This document shows positions 1-11,272 of a DNA stretch of 64,000 bases, piece by piece. The position numbers were made by a program, and so were the translations under genes. The stretch's first letter is position 1. Each line of letters opens with the position of its first letter. Source of the stretch: Marsupella aquatica (lineage: Eukaryota; Marchantiophyta); the NCBI GenBank assembly GCA_973895155.1, contig OZ316896.1:19096001-19160000 (forward strand). Direction: 5' to 3'. The notes under the pieces were generated by a model that saw only the letters and a list, made by a program, of their open reading frames with translations, searched no databases and had not been told where the DNA came from.

Positions 1-278
1 AAGGCCATACCGGTACAACAAAGAATGTACTCTAACTATAATAACAAAATCGGATTGCTCAAGAGCCAGTAATGGCCAGCGGCAGACCGTAGACTTATAT
101 GACCACAGAAGGCCGCCATGCAATCGCGACAACGAGGAAACTTTACGGAAATAGTCCTGGAAGGAATTGAAGTGACTCTGTTCCTATGTTGGATATCCGA
201 AATTAACCTCGTCTTGAGAATCACACGAAATATACATTCATCTAGTAGGAGGCAGAGTTCACAATTTTGATCACATAC

Positions 279-2174
279 CTCCAACGATATGAATATATTG
301 CCCTCACTGTCACGGACCTCGAAAATCCCTTTCCTCGGCTGCAAATATACCACACATTTCAAGGGGACGCTCCATTATAAATGACATTGATACAGTTTTA
401 TCAGTGACTCAGGGATGCTTACAAAAGTTCACGCATCAGATTTTCAAACGGTGACTCACTAACTTGGGTCAGTAAAGGGCTTTTTCAAAGCTAACTACAA
501 AATTCAACAGCAAAATTTAGGACTTAAGAATCAAAACCCCTGCATGGAACGAGTAATCCGTAACCTTCTCAGTCGCTACTCTGCTGAAAAAATCGCTGGA
601 GAGACTGAAATAGTGGGAATGAAAATGAGTGAGTCCAATTAAATGCAAGCATGAAAGACTCCATATTCTATTAACGATCTCACTGTCTGCTCTGGCGCGA
701 CGATATAAAAGACGGGAGACATACAACAATGGGGCCCATTATGACCAGACGCAGCAAACATTCCTTCGACTTCTTGGACACACAAGGACTAGGATACCCC
801 CACTTGGTACAGTTATAAGCGGAAAGAGTGACAAACTTGACTGACGAAGCTAAAGTGAAACTTCTGAGAGAGAAATACGGTCCTTGTTGCTCAGTGCTCC
901 CGAAATGTACTTCTAATCCATACGGGTGGAGGATTCTAACATCACTTTCACATTATAAACACGAACCAACGGTTGAAAGACAGAGACCTGCAACCGAAGA
1001 CAAAAATGATATGAAAGTGTGTGATATGTACCTTTTCAGGGTTCATAGTAACCTTCACATCAGGAATAGACTTCTTTATCAGAGCTTCAAGTTTCGTTGC
1101 TGTCCTCTTGAATGACTGGCATTGCTTACTGCACACGAATAGGGAGAGGACAAAGTGAACGTTAGAGGTATGCGAACCAGGTGAGCAAACATTTCTCCGT
1201 CCTGCAGGTACCTGAGTAGCGCGTATTCTGGTTGAAGGCCACTCTGACAGCACTAGAATATGTGGTCATTGGAGAATATATGGTTATTGCAAAAATTCTG
1301 CGGGACTTCACTTGAGATTACATCACAAACTCTCATCATTGCCTGACCTTATTCTCATACAACACCCACCTTCTACCAAAAGACAAGAAACTAAAGTCCT
1401 GTTTCGAAGAAACAAACCGAACAACTAGGGATGCCTTCTTCCATACATTACTAATTGAGATGATGAACGAATCCAGTTGTGCGAACCTATAGAAAGAAGA
1501 CATAGCCCAAGAACTTAGGATCTAATTGCATCCAAGTGATTCCAACGGTAAGTTGATTTAATGAACTTTTGTGACAAAACACAGACTAGAATAATCGAAA
1601 GACTCAACATGTTGTGGAAGTCAGCTTTTAACGATTGACACTGGAGCACTGTACAGTGGATTGAAGGACAACATTCACTAAAGGAGAATAGGGAGTCGAC
1701 CAAATTTCAGACCAGAAAACAAGCGAATACATGCGAGCACGCAACATCCATTCACATCAACGCGTACTCCACATGGGGCCAGGATCACAACCTTGCAGAA
1801 AATTCCCAACACTGGCAAAACAGAAAATGTAAACGCAAGTGATGATGAATGTACCAATGCTCGATGACCACTTGCTTCGGAACCACTTTGGAAGCGGCTT
1901 TAACCGCAGGTGGGGAAGGCTCTGCCACAACCTCAGCTTTGGCACCCCTTTTCGCTGGCTGTTTCTTCGGAGTGGCAGCTTTCTTCGGTGAAGGTTTGGG
2001 AGTAACCTTGGCCTTTGGTGCTGCTTTGGGTTTAGGGGCTGCCTTGGTCTTCTTGGGTTTAGGTGATTCTGGCTCTTCTTCTGACGAGTACTCTGGTTCG
2101 GACTCTGGCTCTGATTCTGATGGTGGGGGAGTTTCCTGCTTCTTCTTGGGAGCTGCCTTCCTCTTCGGAGGCAT
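279..2174 (-). CDS. Selenoprotein-H-like (Rdx family) protein, three exons seen, 3' end outside window
   Basis: Exons are 2174-1855, 1128-1032 and 338-279 on the minus strand. All introns are GT-AG: donors TG|GTACAT, AAG|GTACAT and GAG|GTATGT; acceptors GTGCAG|T and TTGCAG|CC. Exon 1 starts at the only good ATG and encodes a 106-residue Lys/Ala/Pro-rich and acidic leader (MPPKRKAAPKKK...) that suggests nuclear localisation, ending in VVIEH. The intron has phase 2: TG plus T restores a Cys codon, giving VVIEH-C-K-Q-C-QSFKR, the CxxC of the Rdx thioredoxin-like fold. Exon 2 continues with helix residues ending in VKVTMNPEK; exon 3 encodes PRKGIFEVRDSEGNIFISLE. Both match the order of blocks in SelH proteins. 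Animal SelH has CxxU, while plant homologues use Cys, as here. Family members are nuclear redox or DNA-binding proteins. The last exon is not visible before base 1. Family assignment is from recognition of motifs, not from a search. Confidence 0.85.
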
Positions 2175-3136
2175 TGTACCGCTCTGCTTTCTCTGGTTCC
2201 GCTCACTTTCCTCTTCTCTATGTGGAGAACGGTTCTCAGCTCAGCTTCAAGAGTGTGAGAATTCTCACTTCAACTCAAGCTCTTCCGTTACGCTTTGCTG
2301 GCGGCTGGCTGACCCTTCTTTCTTGTCCAAGCAGCACTTCAAACCCAATGAGACAAAAGCTCCTCTTCCTCACACCCACACTCGCTCTCTGCCTCGTTGC
2401 AAAGGTGAATCAAGATATTATCCCCACTCAATCGTAATCTTCACTTCAAGTGGTCTTCGACAAGTTCGACTCAGTTCCAGTCTTCGAGACTCGCAGACTT
2501 CCAGCTGCTGAGTCCACCACGTATCCGGCTTCACGTCCCAAGTACTCAAAACCACAATTCCCCCCACAAACTCGGATTCCCTCCACAACCCCAAATTCCC
2601 CAACAACTCCCGATCCCCCCAAACCCTCAAATTCTACAAAAACGGCGGCCACTATCTACCACTCCCTGCCTGCTGCCCAGCCGTTCCTTCCAAGGACAGG
2701 CAGGAAGGCTGAAGCAGAATCCAAGGTACAGCTCAGCTCTTGGCAGCAGGAGGGAAAGGCAAAGCAAGATAGCAAAGGAGCAGGATTCGAGAGTCCCTCT
2801 CTGCAGTAGCTCGCTCGTTCCTTCGCCACTACTCTACAGTAGTAGTACAGGCGTAGGCTGATTGATGATGATGAGTACTTATTAGAAAATTGAATTCGTT
2901 GATGATGGGTACTTATTAGAAAATTGTTTCGTTGCCAGAGTGCAGCAGAATTGGGAGAGGAGGACCATCCCTTCCTCAGTGCTGCATCATCTTCTACAGC
3001 CCACGATCACCCTCCTTGCTAATTTTTTTTTAGTATCTTCATTGCAGGTTGTAAGCCATAATTCCATGGGTGTGGCCCTTGAACCCCCAAGCCTGTTTAT
3101 CAATGCATCTCTTATAGACAATATGTATAGGGTAAT
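2175..3136. other. Upstream region of the SelH-like gene, no gene seen
   Basis: This should contain the promoter and 5' UTR of the minus-strand gene starting at 2174. It is CT- and C-rich, especially 2555-2620, where C runs dominate. Open frames here show no family resemblance. No clear TATA box was found on the minus strand. Confidence 0.4.
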
Positions 3137-3271
3137 GCAGGTCTGGGTGCAAGGTTACTTGGCTGTAACCTTGCGTCCGGAATATGAAAAGAAGCTGACC
3201 GGCGGCAGCCGGAAAGCTTCTTTGAATATTCCGGGAGCAGGTTACAATCTATAACCCCAGCCCAGACCTGC
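3137..3271. repeat. Nested foldback (hairpin) element
   Basis: Three nested or adjacent inverted repeats lie here. The outer arms are GCAGGTCTGGG (3137-3147) and CCCAGACCTGC (3261-3271). Inside is a perfect 10-bp stem with a 6-base loop (GCAAGGTTAC 3149-3158 with GTAACCTTGC 3165-3174). Next is a long hairpin at 3177-3234, with 9 + 9 + 5 bp stems broken by small bulges and a 4-base loop. It could be a MITE-like foldback relic or a structured transcript. Confidence 0.6.
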
Positions 3272-3357
3272 ACTAGCATACGTAACTCCTGCCCGGAAAG
3301 AGGTTACCCCAGCCCAGACCTGCACTAGCGTACGTAACTCCTGCCCGGAAAGAGGTT
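3254..3357. repeat. 52-bp tandem duplication
   Basis: Two nearly identical 52-bp units, 3254-3305 and 3306-3357, begin ACCCCAGCCCAGACCTGC and end GAAAGAGGTT. The first unit contains the right arm of the foldback at 3137-3271, so the duplication probably arose at its edge. Confidence 0.8.
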
Positions 3358-3479
3358 ATTGGCTCTACTTTTCAGGGCAACAGATTATGACTATAGCAGG
3401 CCCCTGTAGAAGTGATTACACACCGGTAACCTCTTCTCCTGACAGGATTTACGCACATGCAAAACTTCAAATGAGCAGG

Positions 3480-3800
3480 TACTGTAATTGACATAAATGA
3501 TGCGTGGTTCACTTCCCTAGAGGTTACCTCCATGAAAATAGACAAGCGGGATGACAGGGAAGCTTTAATTTATTGTACTTTAAACCCATCAGGGAAGCTT
3601 CATTGTACTCTAAACCCATCGACCATATCAAATATTTAGAGTGTAAATTCTCTCTATCTCTCAGACATCTCCCTAACAATGAGCATAAGTTCCATGCATG
3701 ACTAACTTATGCTTTTGCAATAACTGAGTAGCATATCTTACTTTGATCAAGTATTTGACTATGGTTAGACTAACTAGGTTAACTCTAACCCAAGAGTTTA
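3480..3800. mobile_element. Diverged LTR relic related to the copia LTRs
   Basis: The sequence around 3500-3690 aligns block by block with the intact copia LTR at 11273-11693: GCGTGGTTCAC, then a CTAGAGGTTACCTCCATG block, GGGAAGCTT..TGTACTCTAAACCCATC, AGAGTGTAAATTCTCTCTATCTCTC and AACAATGAGC. A 30-bp piece (GGGAAGCTT...AACCCATC) is duplicated inside. The tail at about 3750-3800 resembles the relic ending at 51426. No target duplication was identified. Confidence 0.5.
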
Positions 3801-5400
3801 GATGCAGTTGACGAAGTTAAATAAAACTAGTCTGACTGCCGGTGCTTTGCTCAGGGCACCTGTCCTTGCTTCACCTAGAACTTTCCCAACCCAGGCTAGA
3901 GTGTAGCTTTGGATAGCACTCAATACTCCATACTCTCTGTGGGGGCCATGAGATGTAACATCTTCATGCCAACCACCCTTGGGGTTCACAGCCCATAACA
4001 CCCTAGTGGAGATGAATTACCCAAACATTTCCCATTCAAATTTACTAGTTGCATCTGATCAGGTAATGCCACAATAGAGGATCATGACGAGTCTGCACTT
4101 AGAGGGTTTAGGGGTTTATTGTTTATCAGCAAGAAAGTCAATCTTGGGCCATGCTCATTGTGAGAGCCATTTGAACAATTTTCTGGGTTAATTAGTAAGA
4201 AGGACAAAAGTCAGTCTCAAGGCTTTCTACCCCTTACATCTGCCATGAGCTACTGACCATGTGAGTAACAACTCGACAAGAACCATTCACATCTCAGTCA
4301 CATGGACATCTGGCAGGTCATGGGCCAGGTAACAGGCAATAGACCCTACACTCTAAATAGTAAAGATCATACCACATTCACAATTGGGTTCTCAGAGTTT
4401 ATTCTTAAAAAGGACAAAACTCAGTCTCACTTGGGTTCTTTGTAGGTACCCAAGTATAGATGAATTTACCACATTCACACCACATTCACACCACATTCAC
4501 ACCTGGGTTCTCACAAAGAAAAATGGGTCTAGTACCCGTTGGCATAATCCATTAAATCAGTGGGATGGTATGTATGTATATCATACAGCTTCGTGCAAAC
4601 AGTTTTGCGTGTGTATATAAACGTGAAATCATGGTAGGTTCACTTCTTGAATTGGGAAAAGCCACCTCTAATCGAACAGGGGTGAGAGCTTCTTCAAACG
4701 AGGATTTGTATTGGATTTGATATTGAGTTTAGAAAATTTCAAACTCCTCGATTTTCTCTTGTCCTACCTGGACTCACTACCCTCTTCGTATTTTGCATCC
4801 TGCGGCCTTATATATGTAGCTTCTTTTAGTGAAGCGGTTTGCTCTGTGAGCTGAATTTGAGTACTATATTGATTTGTGTAAGCTTAGATTCAGGAACGTA
4901 CGTACAAATCAGGATAGCTACAACACCTCAGAGAAACTACTGCAAGTAGCATTTCAGGAGACTAACGTGCTTGTCAACAAGGTGATCGACGGTGTGACAT
5001 TTGGAGCTCCGGACAACTTTTGCTCTCACGAGATACCCATAGCAGCCCACTAGCCAAAATGTGGGGAATTCCCTGACTTTGGTGTACCCACGTGTGTTGC
5101 AATCTTCTGGTGAGTGACTTGCCGTCCAGAATTGGTCATCGCGGATCGGAAGAAGTTCCGGACTTTCGGAGGAGCCTTAGATCCTGGGACGCACTTATCC
5201 TTCGATTAATGTAAGAGATCTTGCCTGATGAGTTGTTGTAATCGCCTCGCTCAGCAGGATGCCCGTTCTTCAAGAGGTACTTGAATATGATAATGAGAAT
5301 GATTGAGCTGTGATATACATTACAGGGTGAGATTTGCAAGTCGCCATCAGGAGGACGAAATTAGGACGTGAATTGGGCTTCCAGGTAGGAGAGCAATGCT
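3801..5400. other. No gene seen; short repeats
   Basis: AT-rich DNA without recognisable coding sequence. A three-copy direct repeat of CCACATTCACA lies at about 4469-4502. The block at 4395-4430 (AGGACAAAACTCAGTCTCA) has a diverged partner at about 4200-4220, suggesting an old repeat. Confidence 0.4.
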
Positions 5401-5410
5401 CATATTGAAG

Positions 5411-5419
5411 TATATAAAG
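5411..5419 (+). promoter_or_regulatory. TATA box of the lipid-transfer protein gene
   Basis: TATATAAAG lies about 195 bp upstream of the ATG at 5613. It is followed by a region with no other good TATA motif, so it is the likely core promoter of the downstream gene. Confidence 0.55.
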
Positions 5420-5433
5420 TTTCGTCGGCCTTG

Positions 5434-5625
5434 ATGTTTACAGAGCCAGCCAGTCTATTTCGCGTCATTCTTTATGCTCGACGACGCGTGATCGAGCTCA
5501 TCAGCGAGAACTTGCATTCCTGGTACGTACGTAAGAAGCCGGCGAACGTTTGTGCAGAAGGGATTTCTTACCTGAATCATCTGATTGACAATTGCCGTGG
5601 ATCCGCAAAAACATGGCGTTCATAA
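5434..5625 (+). other. Upstream ORF overlapping the LTP start
   Basis: An ATG at 5434, about 20 bp after the TATA box, opens a 63-codon frame that ends at 5625, inside the main coding sequence in another frame. The peptide (MFTEPASLFRVILYARRRV...) has no known domain. If transcription starts between the TATA box and 5434, ribosomes meet this frame first. A 5' UTR intron that removes it cannot be excluded. Confidence 0.3.
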
Positions 5626-6116
5626 GCAATATGGTAAAGCTAACGATGCTCCTGGCAAGCGTGAGCTATGCAGCATCAGCGCTCGTAGAGCTGCAGGCTC
5701 GTCCGGGACGACATGTTAGCCAGAACGATGCGGAAACCAATAAAGGTGTTAGTTGCATGGAGCAGCTGGAAGAGCTCATGCCATGTATGGACGCGGTGCA
5801 ATCTCCAGAATTTCCACCCGTGCCGTCCGACATGTGCTGCTTTGCAGTGCAGAATGTGAATGCGACGTGCGTTTGCAAAGCGCTGTCGAAACTTTCGCCT
5901 GGCGATCTCTCAGGTTTGAATGTCCGGTCGGCTCTGTATTTGCCAAGGGAATGCGGCGTTTACGTTCCTCCAAACACGACGTGTGCAGGTCTGTTCTCCC
6001 TCTCTATCGGTGAATCAATAAAGTTATATCATATTCAAGAGGAATTTCAGTCTCTTCTGTTCCAGAATAGAGCTCGATCACAGGTAGGACATTTCCGATG
6101 CCATCTACACTCCTAG
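5613..6116 (+). CDS. Non-specific lipid-transfer protein (eight-cysteine, secreted)
   Basis: The start is ATG 5613; the frame is open upstream but has no earlier ATG. Residues 1-23 form a signal peptide (hydrophobic LTMLLASVSYAASA), so the product should be secreted to the apoplast. The eight-cysteine motif is complete: C48, C58, CC75-76, C86-V-C88, C114 and C124, with spacing C-X9-C-X16-CC-X9-C-X-C-X25-C-X9-C. Such proteins form a four-helix barrel that carries lipids, with roles in cuticle building and defence. After C124 the sequence no longer looks like the family. A GT donor (TGTGCAG|GTCTGT, 5989) and an acceptor (CTTTCCAG|C, 6160) suggest an intron. Splicing would give a different tail ending at a TGA near 6275; without splicing the protein ends at 6116 with 167 residues. 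No C-terminal GPI signal is evident in the unspliced form. Confidence 0.82.
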   Translation: MAFISNMVKLTMLLASVSYAASALVELQARPGRHVSQNDAETNKGVSCMEQLEELMPCMDAVQSPEFPPVPSDMCCFAVQNVNATCVCKALSKLSPGDLSGLNVRSALYLPRECGVYVPPNTTCAGLFSLSIGESIKLYHIQEEFQSLLFQNRARSQVGHFRCHLHS

Positions 6117-7367
6117 ATCCCTGTTAAAGCTTCGACAGTTATGTGATTGTTGCTTTCCAGCAATGTTGGTCATCCACGAGTTCCCTGTCAAAATCTTGAT
6201 TGCTTCATACGTCATAGATGATAGCCACGCATACATCGCCACCACGGGATCGTTAGTGTCTGAATGTCAAGCTTGAACAGAAGCACAGGTGTGAAGATAT
6301 ACCGCCAACCTTCTACCAGGAAAACCGTGATCGAACACAACTTTAGCAACCTTTACGTACGTACCTTCCTGATTGTGAGAAGAGCTGCAGGTAGCGGCTA
6401 ATCATCGCGAACTTTCGACCTCACCCTGGTACCGATTTTATAGACGAAATTTGAGCTAACAATATTTAGAGCAAAAGGTTCTCCAGTAGGAGGTTAGTCA
6501 ATTACAGTCCCCTTGAGGTGCTGATGTCGTTGTTCAAGATGCGCGAGTTGTGTCGCAGGTTACCGTATTCATGCGAATATATCACCATATATCATGTTGC
6601 TGATACATTTGTTGCACATGTGCGTGAGTTGTTTCGCAGGTTACACCTTGCCTGAGAATCCTGGTCGATAATTTCGGCAGGAGAGGAGGACCTTCTCTCA
6701 GTTTCAACAACGTGTCTACCGTTCTATATGCATGGGGTAATAACAGAAGAGTCTACTTCTGATGATGTAGCTACACTTCACTGATCGATCGAGCATTTCG
6801 AGAAGTGGCATTAGTTGACTCTGATACAGACGTACTGCTAGCTTGCCAGGTGAGCGTACTGCTCGATGACCAGTCAGATCTAGAATCCGTGTGTCGGTAT
6901 TCAACCATACATCGTGAGCCAGTTATCTGGCTGATCTAGCTATAGGTCATTATTTATCATTTATTTACAAAAATGCTTCCAGTTGAACAAGTCCTGGTAT
7001 TACAGAAGGAGTATTGAATTATCGGCAATTCTGCACACATACGTACGTCTGGCAATGAAACTTTTGACAGGAGATAGTTAGATGAACTACTCGAAGTACA
7101 GGCCGAAATTAGTTCTTAGCCTATTGAACATTAAACTGGGCTTTAAACAGTAAATCTGGGTGCATAAAATGTCATTGTTTGAATTTTCGAGAGTACTAAG
7201 TAACAGCAGTGTTGCTTTTTAGTTGGTATGACTACGTCCTGTTGTGAACTCGACACTAATAACGATCACTGTCGATCGATAACTCGTGTTGACAATATTC
7301 ATTCTCATATGTCACATGGCACGCAAATGAGATCGTAAATGACAACAAAATCTCAAACTGTTTAGGG
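6117..7367. other. No gene seen
   Basis: Probable 3' region of the lipid-transfer gene, possibly including a second exon from 6161, followed by unremarkable AT-rich DNA. No open frame has family resemblance on either strand. Confidence 0.4.
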
Positions 7368-7501
7368 CAATCTTCAAAACTCATCAAAATTTGGAACATT
7401 CGCGCGAAAATGGTAACAATCAGGGCACCGTTGACAATCTTCAAAACTCATCAAAATTTGGAACATTCGCGCGAACAATGGTAACAATCAGGGCACCGTT
7501 A
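7368..7501. repeat. 67-bp tandem duplication
   Basis: Two units, 7368-7434 and 7435-7501, differ at only a few positions. Each contains AACATTCGCGCGAA and GGTAACAATCAGGGCACCG. The high similarity points to a recent event. Confidence 0.85.
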
Positions 7502-7508
7502 CGCGGAT

Positions 7509-8130
7509 TTGGCAGTCAGGTACCAACGAACACATCACGTTCCCGAAGAACAAGCTCACGAGAATGGTCTGCCTCTATTCTGGTCCTCGGCAACTGTTCA
7601 ATCTTTCCCTCGGATTGTGCTCGTAGAAAGTTCACCAAATCGTACCGAGAGACATAAGATTTATCTTCTTCGAATTCGAAAGATGTTTCGAATCGTTGAA
7701 TGGCCAGGTTCTCCACCTTTCACTCTTATCGTCGTTGATTTAATCTCACAAGTGAGTGCGTGCAGAGTAGGCCGATGGAGAAGATCTATCGATCCCATCA
7801 GCCTGCCGTATCGTTGTTTGTGCTCGATCATTGCCGAGACGTCCACCTGGCTCATGTTGAGTGCACCATGAGCCCAATCGCAAGAACAACTTTGCGGAGG
7901 TCAGATAACGTACTGTAGGTAAATTTGCTCGACTCTTGAAGTCCAATCTCCCAATCCTGTTCCCATATAAGGTCAACAGCATTTTGTCATTTACGTGAAC
8001 CCAAGGAAACAGCCTATATTCGAGCAATGTCACGGCCAATCAATGGACCGGTGTCACTGTTCCCAAAATCTACAATCATAGATCGAATTCCATCGACAGT
8101 GCTCAAAATTGGGGTGTCAAACTAAAGTTG
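7509..8130 (-). pseudogene. Coding-like but frame-broken region, family not recognised
   Basis: On the minus strand, several partly open frames follow one another: 8130 to about 8040, then a stretch containing LLTLYGNRIGRLDFKSRANL, then one with MSQVDVSAMIEHKQRYGRL, and finally a frame ending at 7516 with YVSRYDLVNFLRAQSEGK and a stop. Amino-acid composition looks protein-like, but the frames change without convincing splice sites. This fits a decayed gene or retroelement. I do not recognise the family. Confidence 0.25.
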
Positions 8131-11100
8131 CTCGTTCGAAGCCGTTCGAGTCCCCCAAATCGCTGTGCGGTGACTACAGGTGCTTCCGTGTACTAAGCAT
8201 TTAGCAGATCCGAACATAAAAGCTCATACAAGTCTGCAATTATCGCCCTCATCGAGTAAGCTTTTGAGCAGGTTGACGAATACCATTGGAACCAGAGATT
8301 TGGCGTTTTGATTATAACGCTTCCGTGCGATTGTCGATCCTTCTCAGGACTGTCATTTCCTTTCTCCATCGCAGCCATGCCGGTCATCGAGAACCGTATG
8401 CGCACAGCATGAGACGCCACCCTTTGTTCAGCCCACAGTAGATTTGGACATAGCCAGTTGCACATTCTCGATTAGCATAGACAATTTGCAGAGGGGCAAC
8501 GTGCAGCTGTGGCACCATTATTTAGACTTGAGATTTACTGAGGAGTCTCAAGCCTGCTCTTCAGATTTTACTTTAGTTCAGCTACTGGGGAAGTTTCTTT
8601 CCTTGACCGTGATCAAAACCCACGTTTCCTCCAAACTTGACCAGGGTTGTAGTTTTGAGATGGGTCTATCACACCCAAGCACTGGTCTATCCCAGCAAAC
8701 TTGCTCATTTTTTTGAAGGGTGCTGAGTACTATATATTCGTGAAGCACCGAACTGCCTGAGTTAGTAGACATGTTTTAATGGTGGCCTGGCCCACAGCAT
8801 TCTGGTTACGCAAATCATCCGTCCAACAGTGGTTTGAGATGCCATATATGATTATTACATTGCCAATCTTTCTTGTGACTCTTTTTAATTTGAAGGAGCC
8901 ATTCTGAGATCTATTGCATTGCTACTCCTCTTTTATTCGTTTTAGTCAATTTATTAATTTTGCTACTAGTTACTTAAACTAAGTCTACTTAGATTAGAAT
9001 GATACATCAATCAATATCCAGCCAGTTTTTATCATTGGCCGGGCATCACCATACTCAACTTAACCTCAACATGCTCGCCTACCTACAACCAGGGGGAATA
9101 GGGGAGTGGGGCAGCCAACTAGGAGGAGGGGCAGAGAGGGTTGGGCATGAGCAAAATAAGAGACCCAACCCTATGTTAAGAGTGTTGTAATGTAATTAGG
9201 GTAGACTACATGGATGACCATCTGATACTGAAACCTGGTTGGTTGGATTGCTTGAAGTCAAGTTAATTACTCTGCCAAACCACTACTCGAAAAAGATGGC
9301 AAAATAATAAGAAAACTAAAAAGAATCAATGGCAAAATATGTACTCAGACAAAGACTGGCAATGTGATAAATCTCTGTCAGTTCTCTATCAACTCTGATC
9401 AGATGCTTCTTGTCTGTTTAGGGATTTACTCTTCTCAGATGTAATAAACACTGGATTATGTTTCCATCTATCCAACACTGAACATGTGTCCGAAAGCTAC
9501 AGTAGTAGGAGCATTTGGTAGAGTATGTGCATTTGCTGAATTTCGAACCACAATTCATAATACTAGCATGATTACCTGTTCCTTGAACATAAATAGAATT
9601 GAAAACAAAAAAAATGAAAAATAAAATAAAATCTACACTCTTTTGGGTTATCTTTGCATACCTAATTTTTTGTGCACCTTTTAGATTTGCCTTATTCATA
9701 GTCAATATGTAATTTGTCCTTATTTGAGTTAGACACTAGCTTCTGTTTGTGATTATATAGTAAGATACCTGGCGAGTGACCATAATAGGCTTTATCAATA
9801 GCATGCAATAAATTCCAAATCTACCTCTCCAACAACAACAAACGACTGAGGATAAGGTCCCCATCCAATCGTACAACACAAAAGATTGCACATGCTCCCA
9901 AGAAAAGGTTAAAAAATCAGTGAGCAAATAACACTCCAGTATTCCCTTTGTGGACTCGTCTATGGATGGCCAAAGAGGCAAGAACAGAAAAGTTTGGGAA
10001 AAGAAACTCGCCGGAAGTCTTAGATTGTACTCCGCAAATACTAGAAAGGGGCAAATCAAGGACCACGCCCAGTTGCTAGGCCTTGCGTGTCCATCAAAGA
10101 GGGAAAATGCAAACCCCAAAACCTAGCAAATTAAAAATGTCTCCCCACTTGCTGATAGAATGTATGGACCCAACATGTACAGTATTTTAACTGTGTAGGC
10201 TACGATCCCCTATAAGTTGACATTCTGTTTTGGGGCCCATTTTCAGGCCCATTGTCAGGCCCCACCAAATCCTAACTTTAGTTCAGCCAGTACAACGTTG
10301 CCAAAGAAAAAACTATCTTTTTATTTGATTGATTACAAAAGTAGGTATCTCTAATTCGTACATCTTGTACATTTCCTGGTCTACTGATGAACTGACTGGT
10401 TTGATTACTTTCAAGTTTTTATAGTAACCCATCCCCAAACTGGTTAAAATTACTACTCTGCCCACCAAAACAATTTACTTCTCCAAGTTTGGACTTAACA
10501 GGGTCCCTTTGGCATCTCCTGGACTTAAGAGGACCCCAAGATCCCATGGGGACTTAACAGGGCCATTGTGACAGCCCACCGTGGTGCTGGTTGTTATCCG
10601 GTGCTTGTGAGAGTCCCCCATATATTGAGATATAAGGATACCACCTCACCACACAGTAGAGCATAGTAGGGTCCAGAATAGAATTGCATACTCTGAAATT
10701 CCATTACCACTGAAATTTGATCAGTCCGCTGCAATTCACGTTCGAGGGCACTCCCCAAAGCTTCCCTTGCCACCACACAAGAATGATAGCCTTTCCTGCC
10801 CACTAAAAGTCCAAATTTTCCTGAGTTCCAACTAATTGAACACACCTCAATAAATCATAATGTACCTTAGAGCTGGGAAATCAGCTTCTGCTAACATTCT
10901 GGAATTTTCACAACTGCACCATAGCAGACCTCAAGTAGAGCAAGGAAGTGTGTCCTTCAATTTCAAACCAAGAATTGAAACCATAAGGTACGACCGTGGA
11001 AGACACTAGTGCTTCAGTCACTGAGTAAATGAGCGCAATAAGCCTGTTGGCCACAATGCAGTACTGTCGTTCACAATGCTATGCAATGTAAAGAAGGAGC

Positions 11101-11272
11101 ACACTGCCCAAACTCCTCCTTTGGCTCACAAAAAACAGGGCTCTCGACTCTCCCTCCCAGATGCTCACACATTCAACATTCAACTCTCCTTCCCTAAACC
11201 CTTCCGCCAAGCACTTCCGCTAAACGGGCACGTAAAGTCTACTGCACTTGCCCAACTGTGAAACACTCACTC
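8131..11272. other. No gene seen; intergenic and repeat-derived DNA
   Basis: About 3.1 kb without supported coding sequence. Open frames on the minus strand near 9736-10119 have biased composition and no family signal. A short repeat of GGGACTTAACAGGG type lies at about 10490-10565. The copia element is inserted at its right end. Confidence 0.4.

Noticed and set aside
1849-2511. 220-codon plus-strand open frame
   Set aside because: Antisense shadow of exon 1 of the SelH-like gene; its Gly/Ala/Ser-rich composition mirrors the Lys/Pro/Ala codons of the true strand.
7368-7501. CRISPR-like or satellite array
   Set aside because: Only two adjacent 67-bp units with no spacers; a simple tandem duplication.
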